Assembly: GCA_036346255.1 (NCBI GenBank)
Contig: CM070632.1
Location: 21,407,408 to 21,471,407, forward strand
Length of the DNA stretch: 64,000 bases
Origin: Ampelocalamus luodianensis
Lineage: Eukaryota > Streptophyta > Magnoliopsida > Poales > Poaceae
Direction of reading: 5' to 3'
The notes under the pieces were generated by a model, which saw only the letters and a list, made by a program, of their open reading frames with translations, was not told where the DNA came from and did no database searches. Position 1 is the stretch's first letter, and every line of letters begins with the position of its first letter. Positions 22,990-34,739 of this stretch are shown here, in pieces. A program made the translations under genes and the position numbers.

Positions 22990-23512
22990 TCAAGGTGGAT
23001 ATTGTTGAGTATGAGTGACTTGTATTATAACCTACTATGACTTGAAGATGTGTTCTACAAGGATTCCTATCATAATCTTATTAGAATTTTGATTCCTACT
23101 TTATTTTGGAAGAGAACAAAGGGGCACTATATAAAGCTATGAGAGGTGGTCATGGAGAATACAAGCAACAAACGAACTCACCTAAATTAAGAGTCGCACG
23201 AGAAAATTAGAGGATAAGTTATTTTTTATCACTAGATTCTTGTATAGAACAAGGATCCGATGGTCCTAAAAGGTTATAGAGGATTATGAGAGAGCGATAA
23301 TCCTTTGTACTCTTTTGATATTGTGCTTAAGGAATTTGCGGTTGGCTTCGTCAAATCTTTCTCTGTCGTCGTGATTGCTTCGTCGCTGTTATTTGGTTCT
23401 CTACGGGATTCATCAACTTCATTCTTATATCATGCACGCTCGTACCATAGCCTACAACTCTGATCCAATCTTAAGGGCTGCTGCGCATAAAAAGAGGTAT
23501 CAAAGTCTAACA
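22990..23512 (+). mobile_element. Copia-type LTR-like segment, degenerate
   Basis: A polypurine-like gtcaaggtggatat (22989-23002) precedes TGTTGAGTATGAG at 23003, the usual start of a copia 3' LTR. A TATA box (cactatataaag, about 23127) follows, then a region ending near aaagaggtatcaaagtc, which resembles a tRNA-Met primer-binding core. The segment ends at 23512 exactly where duplication copy B starts. I could not define the true LTR end or a target duplication. The stretch 22290-22990 may be internal sequence of the same relic. Confidence 0.5.
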
Positions 23513-23920
23513 ATTAGGAACCGTGTGACTTGCTGGTTCGCTTAATGTTTCCTCTCCGTTTCCTTCTCTCTCTTTTTCGAGAACACAAAAGAATTTGTTT
23601 CTTCTTCAGCACCAACGACCAGCCAAATGGGTTGCAGCATCCAATGTCTGGGCTTCGTACCATGCACCTGCTGTGTGTGACAGTCGCCCTGTTTCCTATT
23701 GCCGACTAACATAACCAATGACCTACTGGTGATGTAGCTAATCAGCGCATGCAATGTGACACCGCCATGGTAGAACAGTTCTCCAAGAGCGTCACGATAT
23801 GCTGCACATTTTTCTTTCCCTTCCCTTGTTGCATCGGTTAGATTTAGGCATTTCGCAAGGTTGATGGAATATTAGATGCGCCACTTCCCAATGGATACCA
23901 GTATTACTATGCTATTATTA
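23513..23920. repeat. Direct duplication, copy B
   Basis: Second copy of the 21879-22290 segment in the same orientation, 1.6 kb downstream. It starts at the first base after the LTR-like segment. Confidence 0.85.
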
Positions 23921-25069
23921 CCTGATGCCTGTCTGGCTTCAAATGGAAGAAACCCCAATCTGTCACACCTCACATGGAAGATGGAACTGGGTGACAGCGA
24001 GTTGATTGGAGCACACATACGGTGTTGGACCTGAAAATTAACAACAAATTCGTGTTACGATTAGGCATATTGAACATGCATATTCTTGGTGGATTCAGGG
24101 TCCTGAATTGCTTGGTCTGATGCAGCACAGAGCTATGTGAATACCGTTTCTACTTTGCTCATGTTGTGTCTCGATCGCGGGCTCGCGGCAACAGAGGAAG
24201 CCAATGGACGATGCACAGGGGAGCACATGCCACCTGGTAGCTATGTTGGCCAGTTAGGCCTTGTAAGCCTGCGTTGTGTGTGCTTGGTCGACTTTTTTTT
24301 AAGTACACACGAAACGCACTTATGTGTACACACACCACACTTACACATGCATACGTAGATGTATCTTTAACACACGTTTAATCTAGAGCGGAGGCTCAAA
24401 CCTCACATAGCGTGAGCACACGCTTTAACCATTGAATGTATCCATGTGTGTATGTACTATTCCTGAAATCACTTCTTATTTAGGCGACCAACTGAGCTGT
24501 GCTCGGCTCTCTCATGTGATAAGACATGCGCGCCCATCTTCAAACGCGGGCGAGCTGCTCGCAATAGCGAAGTAAGCCAACTGAGCTGTAGCTCAGCTCC
24601 TCGTGCGTGGTCGACTTGACTAGACTGAGGCACCATATAAGACTGATAAAATATTTAGGGAAGGACACAGTTAGTTGTGACAGCAGCTTGTACCAATGTG
24701 CTTTTAGAGTTCGAACTTGACTTCTTCCCGCTTGGAACCTTGCAACTGTATCAAGAAAAATGAGCTCGTTGTGATTGCATATCTGCATTTGACTTTCTGT
24801 TTTGGTATCTTGTCAATTGTCATTGACAAACTGGGACGATCTATCGATCCAAGTCCCAATGGATAGAAGACAAGTTGAGAAAAGACAAGAAGACATAATT
24901 TTCAGCATTGCTTAAACGGTTCTCCACTGACAAGAAACTCTTGATTAAAAAAAAACACCCTTGAAGTGCCCTACTACCCTAAATGACTCGCCCCCATGCC
25001 ATTTCCATTCTTGCAGTATGGGACAATTAGTTATATTTTCATTTTTAAGAGGCAAGTGACTTTTAGCAT
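23921..25069. other. Intergenic DNA without recognised genes
   Basis: Includes an AC/GT-rich patch with many cacac motifs (24300-24440). No gene or clear element borders were seen. Confidence 0.4.
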
Positions 25070-25078
25070 CATAATACA

Positions 25079-25163
25079 GGAATTTTTTTTTAAATAATAT
25101 TATTTTTAAAGATATTTACAAAAATAAATAGCCGTTTAAAAAAATTACAAAAATGTGCCTCTG
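25079..25163. repeat. MULE-1 left terminal inverted repeat
   Basis: Reads ggaattttt, then about 20 bp of AT, then the 61-bp block ending atgtgcctctg. This block is the exact reverse complement of 33909-33969. Confidence 0.9.
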
Positions 25164-25469
25164 TGCTTGATGGAGCTGGCGACAGAACCTATCGCCATTC
25201 AGCGGCGGCGAGAGCTCTTGCGATTTCTTGTCGCCGTTCAATCAAGCGGCAGAGGACAAACTATAAAATCCCCAAAAATCAATCCGAAATTCATTTTAAT
25301 TCGAGAAAAAACAAGAGAGGTTGGAGAGGAGAGAAGAAATTGCGCGAAGCCACAACCGGTTCGTGGCGGTGGAGAGATTGATAGACCATCAGTTTCGATC
25401 GATCATCTTATGTTGCAGGTAAATTTTTCTGAAACTGTGTATGTTACGTCCAAACTTTGTAGGTTAGCA

Positions 25470-25760
25470 AACGACAATAGCGACATAGAATTGAGTAGGT
25501 TAGATACATGTAGTCGAACTCAGAGTACATATTTTGAGTTGATTAGCGACATAGAATTGCGACTATAGCGACATAGAATTGAGTAGGTTACATAAATTTA
25601 GTCGAACTGTGCAGTACATATTTTGAGTTGTGTAGCGACATAGAAATGCGACAATAGCGATATAGAATCAGTAGGTTACATAAATGTAGTTGAACTGTAG
25701 TACATATTTTGAGTTGGACATAGAATTGCGACAATAGCGACATAGAATTGAGTATGGCGC
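25470..25760. repeat. Tandem repeats of about 88 bp in MULE-1
   Basis: The motif cgacatagaattgagtagg recurs at 25481, 25569 and 25658 (variant), with a partial at 25738. Each copy contains acatattttgagttg and ttgcgac.atagcga. Confidence 0.85.
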
Positions 25761-26069
25761 TGGTTGACCATTATAGTAACATAATTGATGCACGATACAT
25801 TTTTGAATTATGAGAAAAATACGAATAGCTGTTTAGGTCTAAAAACAATGAGAATATTTGTGCGCGGTTATTAGTTGTGTTAGCGCGGTCAATATCTGTT
25901 AGTACTGTTGTTATTAGTTGTATTAGTGCGCGGTCAATATCACGTTAGTCGAAAACAGTTTAACTAGAAAAGTAGCATGACATGTATTAAATTTGTAAAG
26001 AAAATTGTAGTTGCTACATAGGCTATGTAAAGATGCATGGAAAAATATGAACTTTCTATCTTCTTGCAT

Positions 26070-28760
26070 TTTCGGTATGGCCGGCGCGAGTGAGTACGAG
26101 TTGCTTGACCCGTGATTGACCGGCGTCATTGTAGCCGCCTCGATCAGTGCTCCTCCGGAGGCGGCGCCGATAGAGCTTGGGCGTTTCGACTCGCACCATC
26201 GGGGCATGGAGGTGCACAGGCGGATTCCGAGTGCGTGAAGTTGTGTCCTTCATGCACTCAATGACGATCCGATTATTTTGCGTTGACTCTGTTTGTGCTT
26301 AATCGTTTGGGCGCGAGTTGAGAGCGGCGAGCCTCCTTCCACTCGCGAGGATGGTGGAGGCGACGGTGGAGGACGATCGGGACCAGCGTCTGGTCGTCGC
26401 ACGTCTGGCGTTTTCCTACGGCCGGGCCCCCGACGCGCGGCGGTTGACCGAGGGCGAGAGACCCACGTTCCATCTCCCGTGCGGGAGATGCGCCGACGCT
26501 GCGAGATGTGAGCTACCTCACCGGGTTGCCTGCGCGGCGCTCCGATGGTGGCGCACGGCGTCCCGCCACGTGGCGCCACGGACCTCTTAGCGAGTTCGCG
26601 ATATCCTGCCGCCAGCGGCAGCGTGCGTCGAGTTCAACGGCCGCCGCGGGCCGCTGAAGTGGATCGCGGTTCTACGTAAGTGTTTTTCTAACTATTTTTC
26701 TCTCGTAACAATTCGTTTGTGAACCTGCGGCGTTTACGTGTCTTCTTGCGGCCGGCGTATGGCGCGGGCGCGCTGCCATCAACATTACGAGGCACCGAGG
26801 CCTACCGCGTGGTTGTTCGGGTGGGTGATGTTCTTGAGCTCCCACGGCGGCGGCGTGGACAAGCACTACATCCGTGCGCGCGGGAGGTGGCGGAGTCACC
26901 GATCGGCGGATCCGCGCAGCGTGGGGGTCGGCCGTCTTTGTCGCGCGACGTACCACGCCTTGTGCGGCGCGTGCCCGGCGTTGGCGTGGCGGCGCCATCC
27001 TCTCGGGATGCCCGCTCCTCTGCGGTTGTGGTCGTTGGGCGTTTCCGGATCGGACGACCACATGTGGACTTGAGAGCGTGCGGGGCGGCTTATGCGTCCG
27101 CGGGACGACTGGACCGGCCGACCATGGGCACTTTGTGGTGCCGCGGCGGGTTAGTTTCGTAATCATTTGTTATTTTCATTTTGCAATCGTTATTCGTGTG
27201 CTAAGTTTGCGGTGTTGTATTGCACAGGTCACCTTCACGCCGATCACCTCGCGGGGCTTCTACCCGATGCGTTGCGATGTTCGATCGGTGACCGACGACG
27301 CGTCATCCGGACCCGTCTGATGACAACCGGGTGATCGCGCGCCCTAGCGATCGATCGGTCTGCTGTGCACGAGACTACGTGTCTTGGTACACGCGAGTGC
27401 CTTGGTGCATGAAATCTTCGTGGAGGAGTACCGTGATCTGTGGTCATGCGCCGATTCGATCTGCGGCAGAGGTCCCACCCCTTGGGAGGCGGAGTGCGGG
27501 AACGCGTACGCGTAAGTTCACTTTGACTTTTATGTCCGTACAATATGTGTTACATCGCAACCAAATATTTTCTTGCCATCCACGGGAACACTAGGAAGGA
27601 GTTCGTGGCACGATGTCTGGTCGGACGGATGACCCCTTGGTGGCCGATTGGAGTGCCGCGCCGAGACCCTCGTCGAGGTTGCGGGCGAGGCCTCGACCCG
27701 AGGCGTCGAGCACTACATGGAGTGGTACTCGGCTCGGACGAGGCTACGTTGCGTCCGGTCGTGGTCGACCCTTCTCGACATGTGGCGCGACGTCCGACCA
27801 CGTACCCACCCACCGGACTCGCTTTCCACCGCGCGTCGTACTCAATATTACATATTTCATATTTAATTTGACATACTTACGTGTACAACTTCATGATTAC
27901 CTGTGCAGGTGGATCTTCACCGAGAGGTCGTCGAGATGGTAGACTCCGCGCAGCACATGGCAATGTCGGGAGATCGGAGGGCTCTGCGAGGATCGGGGAG
28001 GCGGCGATGCAGAGTGCGGACGCGGCCGCGTCGCCGCGCCGACCGACCCGGTGGACCGAGCAGTCCGAGGACGAGGGGTCAGCCGAGGTGGTAGGACACA
28101 GCCTCCTGATCCGCACGTGGCGGGCACGTCGGTGTGGCAGGGCGGGGGGAGCACCTCCGGACATGCGGGAGGTGAGTTCGACACGGTGACGTCGCTTCTT
28201 CATTTCATTTCAAACCTCATAAGTTTGTAACGACGATCTTCTGTTATAGGTCCTCAGCTCCACCCGTACGCGGGCCAGGACTATGCGTCGTCGAGTACAT
28301 CTTTGGGCCAGGTAAGTTCCGTTTGCTTGCGTAGCGTGCTTTTAGTCATGACTATGTTTGTAACCTCATTCTTCGCAGGAACGGATTGGGAGGACGATAC
28401 ATTCTCGGCCGGCGATGTAGACCTATCGGCACCCATCGATGACTTCTTCAGGGATCCGCGTGACATGCAGTTCTCTTTGGAGGCTTCGCGGTATGCGGTG
28501 CGCGAGTTTGACCAGCGGCGCAGATCGGCCGACGCACCCAGACGACGAGATCGGCCGGCGCAGAGCAGCCTCGCTACACCACCGCGGACTTCTCGCGGGT
28601 CGGTACTCGAGCGGCTGACCCCTCGACGTACTTCGCGGCGGCGGCGGCAGAGGCCGGGGCGACATGCGGTGCGAGCTAGAGGGGACGCCATTAGATTTTC
28701 CTTTATGTATTTTTTCTTCATTATGCCAACCGTAGTTATGACATCTTTTGAATATCGATA
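26070..28760 (+). pseudogene. Plant mobile domain (PMD) protein relic in MULE-1
   Basis: GC-rich block with fragmentary matches to the PMD family (MAIN/MAIL-like). In order: start-like MAGASEYELLDP near 26078; a segment corresponding to W-R-P-E-T-H-x-F-H-L-PCGE (26440-26490) followed by SYLTGLP (26511); WGSAV (about 26920); a W-S-x-E-x-F-x-IGRP equivalent (about 27030); and EWYSARTRL (about 27718). Many frame changes and stops separate them. PMD domains occur in plant DNA transposons and Ty3-type elements, and in a few host proteins that affect silencing of repeats. The C-terminal tail (27900-28760) is low-complexity Arg/Asp-rich. It is not functional as written. Confidence 0.7.
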
Positions 28761-28901
28761 ATATGGCTTTCTTTGGCGATCAGCAACTGCTCGCAACGAC
28801 GCGATAAAGCGAGTTAGGTTTTTTGGCGTCACGACAACACGGCGCGACGAGTCCTTAAAGGTCGCTCGTCTTGTAGCATCCCCTAAAAGTTAGCGAGTAG
28901 G

Positions 28902-29162
28902 CGGCTTTTCGGACGATGTGACCACACCGGATAGTTTTTCAGGACGATGGCACCAGAGTAGACCGCTTTTGAGAACGATGTGACCAAGCGGACCAGCTTT
29001 TCGGGACGATGTGACCACACGGGCTTGCTTTTCAGGACGATGTGACTACACGGACTAGCTTTTCAGGACGATGTGACCACACGGGCTTGCTTTTGAGACG
29101 ATGTGACTACGGACTAGCTTTTCAGACGATGTGACGAGGCGGGCCAACTTTTGTGGACGACT
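28902..29162. repeat. Minisatellite upstream of the MULE-1 GRF-like gene
   Basis: About seven to eight copies of a 31-37 bp unit with core cttttcaggacgatgtgac followed by cacacgg(g/a)ct. It ends about 40 bp before the TATA box of the next gene. Confidence 0.9.
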
Positions 29163-29203
29163 TACCAAGACGAGAAGCCCGGCAACGGCTCCATCCACTC
29201 CAG

Positions 29204-29213
29204 CTATAAATAC
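29204..29213 (+). promoter_or_regulatory. TATA box of the MULE-1 GRF-like gene
   Basis: ctataaatac lies about 50 bp upstream of the ATG at 29262 and directly downstream of the minisatellite. Confidence 0.6.
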
Positions 29214-29261
29214 AGCGTAACTCGTCCAACTAGTCCACAACAGCACCACAAAGTAGAAAAC

Positions 29262-30000
29262 ATGGACAAGGAGAAGGAATGGGAGAAAATCCGTAAGCTT
29301 TTGAAGGACTAGGTGTCTCCCCATGAAACCACCGCTCGCTATCATGCCGCTAGTCGAGCCTTTCACCCACCAAACCTTCCGGAATCGGTGGATCTTAGGA
29401 AGTCCTCGTAGTACGCCCACGATTACGGGACCACCGCGACCCCCTCCTATGCTGCGAACGCCTCGGGAAGGACCCCGATAGGGTGGCACCCCTATCTTTG
29501 GTGTAGGAGCGCTGCAAGTGTGTGAAATCAACCGATGAGTGGACCATTGGGCGGCGTTATTGGTCTTTGCCCAAACTACGCCGTTGATCGCAACAACGAG
29601 CATCCGTAATGAAACCCTATTTCATGGTACAATACTTTTTATTCCGAAACGGGTAACGAACTCTCTTTACCCACCGATCTCCGCCACCACTATCGACTTC
29701 CGGCGGTGGATCGACGACAAGATCCACCCCTACGACATGTGGTTGTTCTTGAGACGGAAGAGGCTGGGCCGAGGAGCACATCGAGACCCGTGAAAGGCGC
29801 CTCAAAGAGTTGAAAGTCGAGCGGCCGAGCAAGGTAGGCGGGACGAGCGCGCGAGCGAGGCGTGAGCATGCGGGCGACGGGAGGCCGAGAGGGAGCGAAA
29901 GAGGGCCATCGCGGCGAGCCAAGGCGCAAGGCGAGAGTACAACGCCGGCGGCGTAAGGGTAAATGGCCACGTTCGACTCAGTAGTTCTACCATATTCCTC
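29262..30000 (+). pseudogene. GRF-type zinc-finger protein relic in MULE-1
   Basis: ATG at 29262 starts MDKEKEWEKIRKLLKD and then stops (TAG). Downstream pieces in shifting frames give WCRSAASV, then GPLGGVIGLCPNYAVD, then FRRWIDDKIHPYDMWLF, then an Arg/Glu-rich tail. The pattern W-C ... C-x-N-Y ... (F/Y)-x-x-W-I-D resembles the GRF zinc finger, which binds single-stranded nucleic acid in other proteins. The same order is seen at 42936-43735. The call is an inference from pattern. Confidence 0.55.
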
Positions 30001-30589
30001 CACATGTCCCATGTATTTCAATTTCCCTAAAGGCATGCGTGTACCGTGCTCGGTTCGTTGTCCTGCGTGCCATGTAATCCCCTTGTCGGATGAAATATCG
30101 TGTGGTTATCGTTGAGTCATTTCGAAGAGTTCTCCAACGGAGTTGTGCAGAGATTCCCGAACGCATTTTAGTATCGCCTGCCTTGGTACGTACGAATCAT
30201 TAATCCCTCAATCGTCCTCCAAAAAATCTTCCAACATTGCACAACAACAAATAGCGATTGCGACAAGATTTGTATCGCCAGATTCAATCGGCGACAGAAG
30301 GTATCGCCAGTTCAATCGGCGACAGAAGGTATCGATTAAAGCGGCGGCGTGGCACGACCTCTACAAAATCCTCTTGCAACCGTCGAAATTCCACAGACTC
30401 GGTCTTACTCAACCAAAAATAGAAGGACACAATGAGAGGAGGGCGAGAAAAGCTAGCGGCTATTGTTAAATCGATTGCCCACCCTCGGGTAATTTTCTTA
30501 TGAGCGGATTACATGATTCTTGATGTGTCATTACGTAGTGAAGTCTTTTACATAGTTTTTGGTGGGATATTTAGTTGCACATATGTAGT

Positions 30590-33240
30590 TCATGGTGTAA
30601 ATGTTCTTCACACTGCAATGCGACGTCAAATATGTCCGACGTCGTCAATTTCAAAATTTACTACGACCAGAGGACTATTATGGAGGGTCCCGAGGAATTG
30701 ATTTGAGTTATTTCCATCCGCGGACGTGCCCTACCAAGACACGAGCAAGCGCACATTCCGCACGTGATGCGGTGGTTGTTGCACACGTTCCAAGTGGACC
30801 GTGATGTCTCGATCGACATTGAGTTGCCTCGCCCGGCGGGACAGCCCATGTATTGGGAGTTAGTGCAACTAAAGGAACAAATTCATGGCGGTCGTATGTA
30901 CGCATGGCGAGGAGAGGGGTGGAAATTGGTCCTTCGGTCCGAGCGTTTGCAAAATCCACTCCTGCATCTGCGTCGCGAACAAGTAGGAGTTGCCGACACC
31001 GAGGAAGAAATAGGTGACTCAGCGTGCCGCACACACCGGCGAAGGGCAGAGGTTCTTGATGTCGCCGAGTTACCTCGTTCGATGAGGCAGCTAGTGGGCT
31101 TGCTTGACGAGGGAGAGGAGCCGAAGACTGGTGGAAATGATGGAGCTCAAGACCAAGACTACATGGTATTGTCCGAAGATGAAGGTTCCGATGGCGGCGA
31201 TGATGCGGACGGTGAAAGGTTCCATCCGAGTGGAACACATACGATTCGAGAACCTCGTCGTCGTCGAAGGCTCCCATGTACCATGGGAGTACGGCCGAGC
31301 GAGTCGGACTAGAGCTACGTGCAAATGCAAGGAGGCCGTGCAAGATGCGGTCAAATTACGGGCATTGTCGGTTCGGCGACATTCACCGTCGTCAAGTCTA
31401 CCCCAAGATGCTACGACGTGAAGTGAGGCATTGAGGATGCCCTTGGCGCGTGCGCACTTTTCCAAAGTGGGATACCCATCGAAGTGCTCCATAGTGGTCC
31501 CTCACACATGCGTCGTCGCCGAGTCGTATGATCCCACCGGAACTTGTCATCGCTTCATTGCTAATCTCATGTACGGTGAGATCGTGGACAACCTAGATTT
31601 TGAGCCACGATCCATGATTCGGGCCATTGAGGCAAGGTTCCAGTACACTATCAGCTATGCCAAGGCTTGGAGGGCAAAACAGAAGGCATTGGAATCAAGA
31701 TTCGTGACGTTCGAGGATTCCTACCACAACCTCCACGGGCAGGTTGGCAACTCCGAGTCATACAAGGCAGAATCGGCACTCATGTCGACATTCAAGGCGC
31801 CACGCATCCGGTGGCCTAATAAGAGGGTACTACGGTGAGCATTCTTCGCGTTTGGTCCATGCATCAATGCATTCCGAGATCGTCGTCTAATCTTGTGTAT
31901 CGATGGCACATTCTGATCGCGGTACAAGGGCCGATCATCGACCGCAATAGCGATGGACGGAAACAATCAAGTTCTTCCGTGGCATTCGCTTTCGTTGGCG
32001 CGAGAACACGGATAGTGGGTCGTGGTTCTTGAAGAATGTGAGGATTTACATTTGTGCGGACCGTCACAACATATGCCTCATACATGACCGACGCGGAACT
32101 GCTGCGTGCAATAACACATTTACAATGAGGAGAGAACGTTCCACTTCCATGGCGGATCTACAGAGCGGTGGTGCATGAGGCACTTGGTGCAAACTTCTAT
32201 AGCGATTCGCAACAAGGACTTGATGAACATGTTCAAGCGCTCAGCAACGTAACCGGCGGCGTAAGTTCGACACACTGGAAGATTCGGACGACCGGACAAA
32301 AACCCACGAAGGAGGCATCGACACGGGCGCCCCAAGTGCCGACCAGGCCCCCAAGCATTGCCACGGCTACCCACGACGCTCTAGTGTCACGAGGAAGACT
32401 GGGGCACAGTCAAAAGCTTCTCGGGACCGGATTGAGCACGAGCCTAAGGAGAAGTGGTCATTCTTTGCATGACGGGGTGGTGCTCGATGCGGTATCATGA
32501 CAACCAACCTAGCCGAGGTCTACAATCGTTCATGCGCGGCGCCAGTGCCTCCTTTGGTTGGTATTGTGGAGGCAATTCTCCGCGGTACCACAAACTACTT
32601 TGTTAACAGATGCAGCAATGCGTCGCTCACCATGACAAATGATGAGTACTCTACTCGCCATGATCACCGCATACATGGAGGAGAAGAGCAAGAAGAGTGA
32701 GATGCACCGGCATTCAAGATGGGCACGAGGAGCTTGGCCGAGATAATGTGCTGGATAAAGGCGCCGCGGGACTAACCGCGAGAGGATCACCCATGAGTGC
32801 ATGCTACGCCGCGATAGGCTGCGTTTGCACTTGTAACAAGCCCTTCTTACGCATAGGCCTGCTCCCATGTCATGGCGCTGTGTCGACGGTGGCGCAACAT
32901 CCCGTCGATACCTCTCACTATTTCACCAAGGAGGCGGTGATGCAAACATGGAGTGGAGGGATGTATGGTTACGCCGTTGTTGGCCATTTCAGCGGCCATC
33001 CATCACGGGAGCAACTAATGGGCCGCGGACATTGGTAGGCTCAAGGAAAGGTTGGCGGCGATAGGTACGACGCATCAGAACGATATGGGCGAGGCAGGCC
33101 GGACGCCGCGCGAAGAAGTGCTCCATTTGCGAGGAGTCCGCCACACCTTCAAGACATGCCCCGCGAAATACTCGGGACCAAGAAGACATCGGCATTCGGA
33201 TGTCACCACGGGACCTCGTCAGGTGCCCGACTAGAGGCGA
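30590..33240 (+). pseudogene. MURA-type transposase relic of MULE-1
   Basis: Pieces on the plus strand in order: VVNFKIYYDQRTIMEGPE (about 30636-30700); an acidic QDQDYMVLSEDEGSD segment (31150-31190) also found in MULE-2; the DNA-binding region; FGPCINAFRDRR-LILCIDGTF with a stop before the next residue (31850-31917); GNNQVLP (about 31955); and the CTCNKPFL...CH SWIM-type zinc finger (32825-32880). Stops and frameshifts are frequent. MuDR-type DDE transposases cut at the inverted ends of the element. Confidence 0.8.
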
Positions 33241-33367
33241 TCCACATGGGAGGCGTTGACGTCGCGACCACGACAAAAATATTATTATCAATGTTGTCAA
33301 TTATCATTTTAGTTAAGTGTTATGACGTTCTTACGCAAGTTCGTAATATCGAGTACGAATTCGATCG

Positions 33368-33762
33368 AATGGCAATATCACTTATCTTCCTTTTACGAAT
33401 CGTTCATACCTCAAACTTCCTCGCTAAATTCTCCAAAATTAACCGTAGTAGAACAACATACGATGATGATAAAATGTTATTACGAGTCTAATAGATTTCG
33501 CATCGTTTAAAATTTATGAAAATCACAAACCGCCTAAGTGAAATAGGGAAAATAAGGGTTGGGGAATGGCAATATCACTTATCTTCCTTTTTCGAATCGT
33601 TCATACCTCAAACGTCCTCGCTAAATTCTCCAAAATTAACCGTAGTAGAACAACATACGATGATGATAAAATGTTATTACGAGTCCAACGATTTCAATAC
33701 CGTTTAAAATGTATGAAAATCACAAACCGCCTAAGTGAAATAGGGAAAATCAAAATCGGCTA
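33368..33762. repeat. 197-bp tandem duplication near the MULE-1 right end
   Basis: Copies begin at 33368 and 33565 (aatggcaatatcacttatct) and run through ccaaaattaaccgtagtaga to ctaagtgaaatagggaaaat. They are nearly identical. Confidence 0.92.
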
Positions 33763-33908
33763 GGGTTGGGAATGAATCGCCAGATTCAATCTGGCGATTC
33801 ATTCTGTCGCCGCCACTCAATGGCGATTCATTCCAAACTAGCGGCGAGGCGAGGATAGGGTCCACCGCCGATTGAGCCGCGACAGAATGAATCGCCACCA
33901 ACTAGCAG

Positions 33909-33972
33909 CAGAGGCACATTTTTGTAATTTTTTTAAACGGCTATTTATTTTTGTAAATATCTTTAAAAATTC
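33909..33972. repeat. MULE-1 right terminal inverted repeat
   Basis: cagaggcacatttttgtaat to aaaaattc; exact inverted match of the left end over 61 bp. Confidence 0.9.
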
Positions 33973-34739
33973 CATAATACAGTGCGGCTCAAATTGACTT
34001 GGATTGTCAATGGTGAACTTGCCAGTCTCCTAAAAATTGCATTGTTGTGACCATGTAGATGTAAGTACATTTTTTCCCCATTAACATTACACATTGTGTT
34101 GTTCTTTCCTTGCACTGGAGCATTTGTTTATGCAAGCTTGTTTCTGATTTTTTTAAAAAATAATATTAATTTAAAAGATAATTACAAAGTTAAATAATTA
34201 GTTTTTTTATATATAAAACTAAGTGTCTGTCGCCATTTGGAATGGCGATAGGCTCTTTTCACCATTCCAATTGGCGAAGCGACCCTGTCGCCAATTAGAA
34301 CACTGCACTGCTTTTTTATTGACTATTTTCGAGCACATACTTTGTCGATAAATCACACTGATATTATATAACATTCAGCACAACGTCATAAAATCTTTTG
34401 TCGACAAATAACAATGACATTACATAACATTCAGCACAACATCGTCACATATTTTGTCGACAAATCACAATGACATTATATAACATTCAAGGCAACGTCG
34501 TCACATATTTTGTGGACAAATCACACTGACATTACAAACCATTCACCACAACGTCATCACCTAGTTTTTCGACAAATCAAAGTGATATTACAAATCATTG
34601 GGCACTACATATTTCAACAGGACGAACCTTTCCCGTGGCTGCGACCTCAAAGTCCGCCATGTCGTTCCTGATGCGCCGTACCTATCGTCGGCCAACTTTT
34701 CCTTTCAGCCTATCAATGTCCGCGGCCTAGATAAGTTGC

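Larger units (their letters stand above)
25070..33981 (+). mobile_element. MULE-1: 8.9-kb Mutator-like element with PMD, GRF-like and MURA genes
   Basis: Borders 25079-33972, flanked by the 9-bp direct repeat cataataca (25070-25078 and 33973-33981; one-base ambiguity). The terminal inverted repeats are identical over 61 bp (left 25103-25163, right 33909-33969). The left one holds about 20 extra bases (ttttaaataatatta-type) near the tip that the right end lacks. Content, all on the plus strand: 88-bp tandem repeats, a PMD gene relic, a minisatellite, a GRF-like gene relic, a MURA transposase relic and a 197-bp tandem duplication. Subterminal DNA on both sides is rich in GGCGAY/RTCGCC motifs. 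All genes carry stops, so it would need transposase in trans. Confidence 0.9.

Noticed and set aside
28281..28832. Minus-strand 183-codon open frame
   Set aside because: No recognisable domain; it overlaps the GC-rich C-terminal tail of the PMD relic in MULE-1.
28902..29162. CRISPR-like array
   Set aside because: Same reason: tandem units with no spacers.
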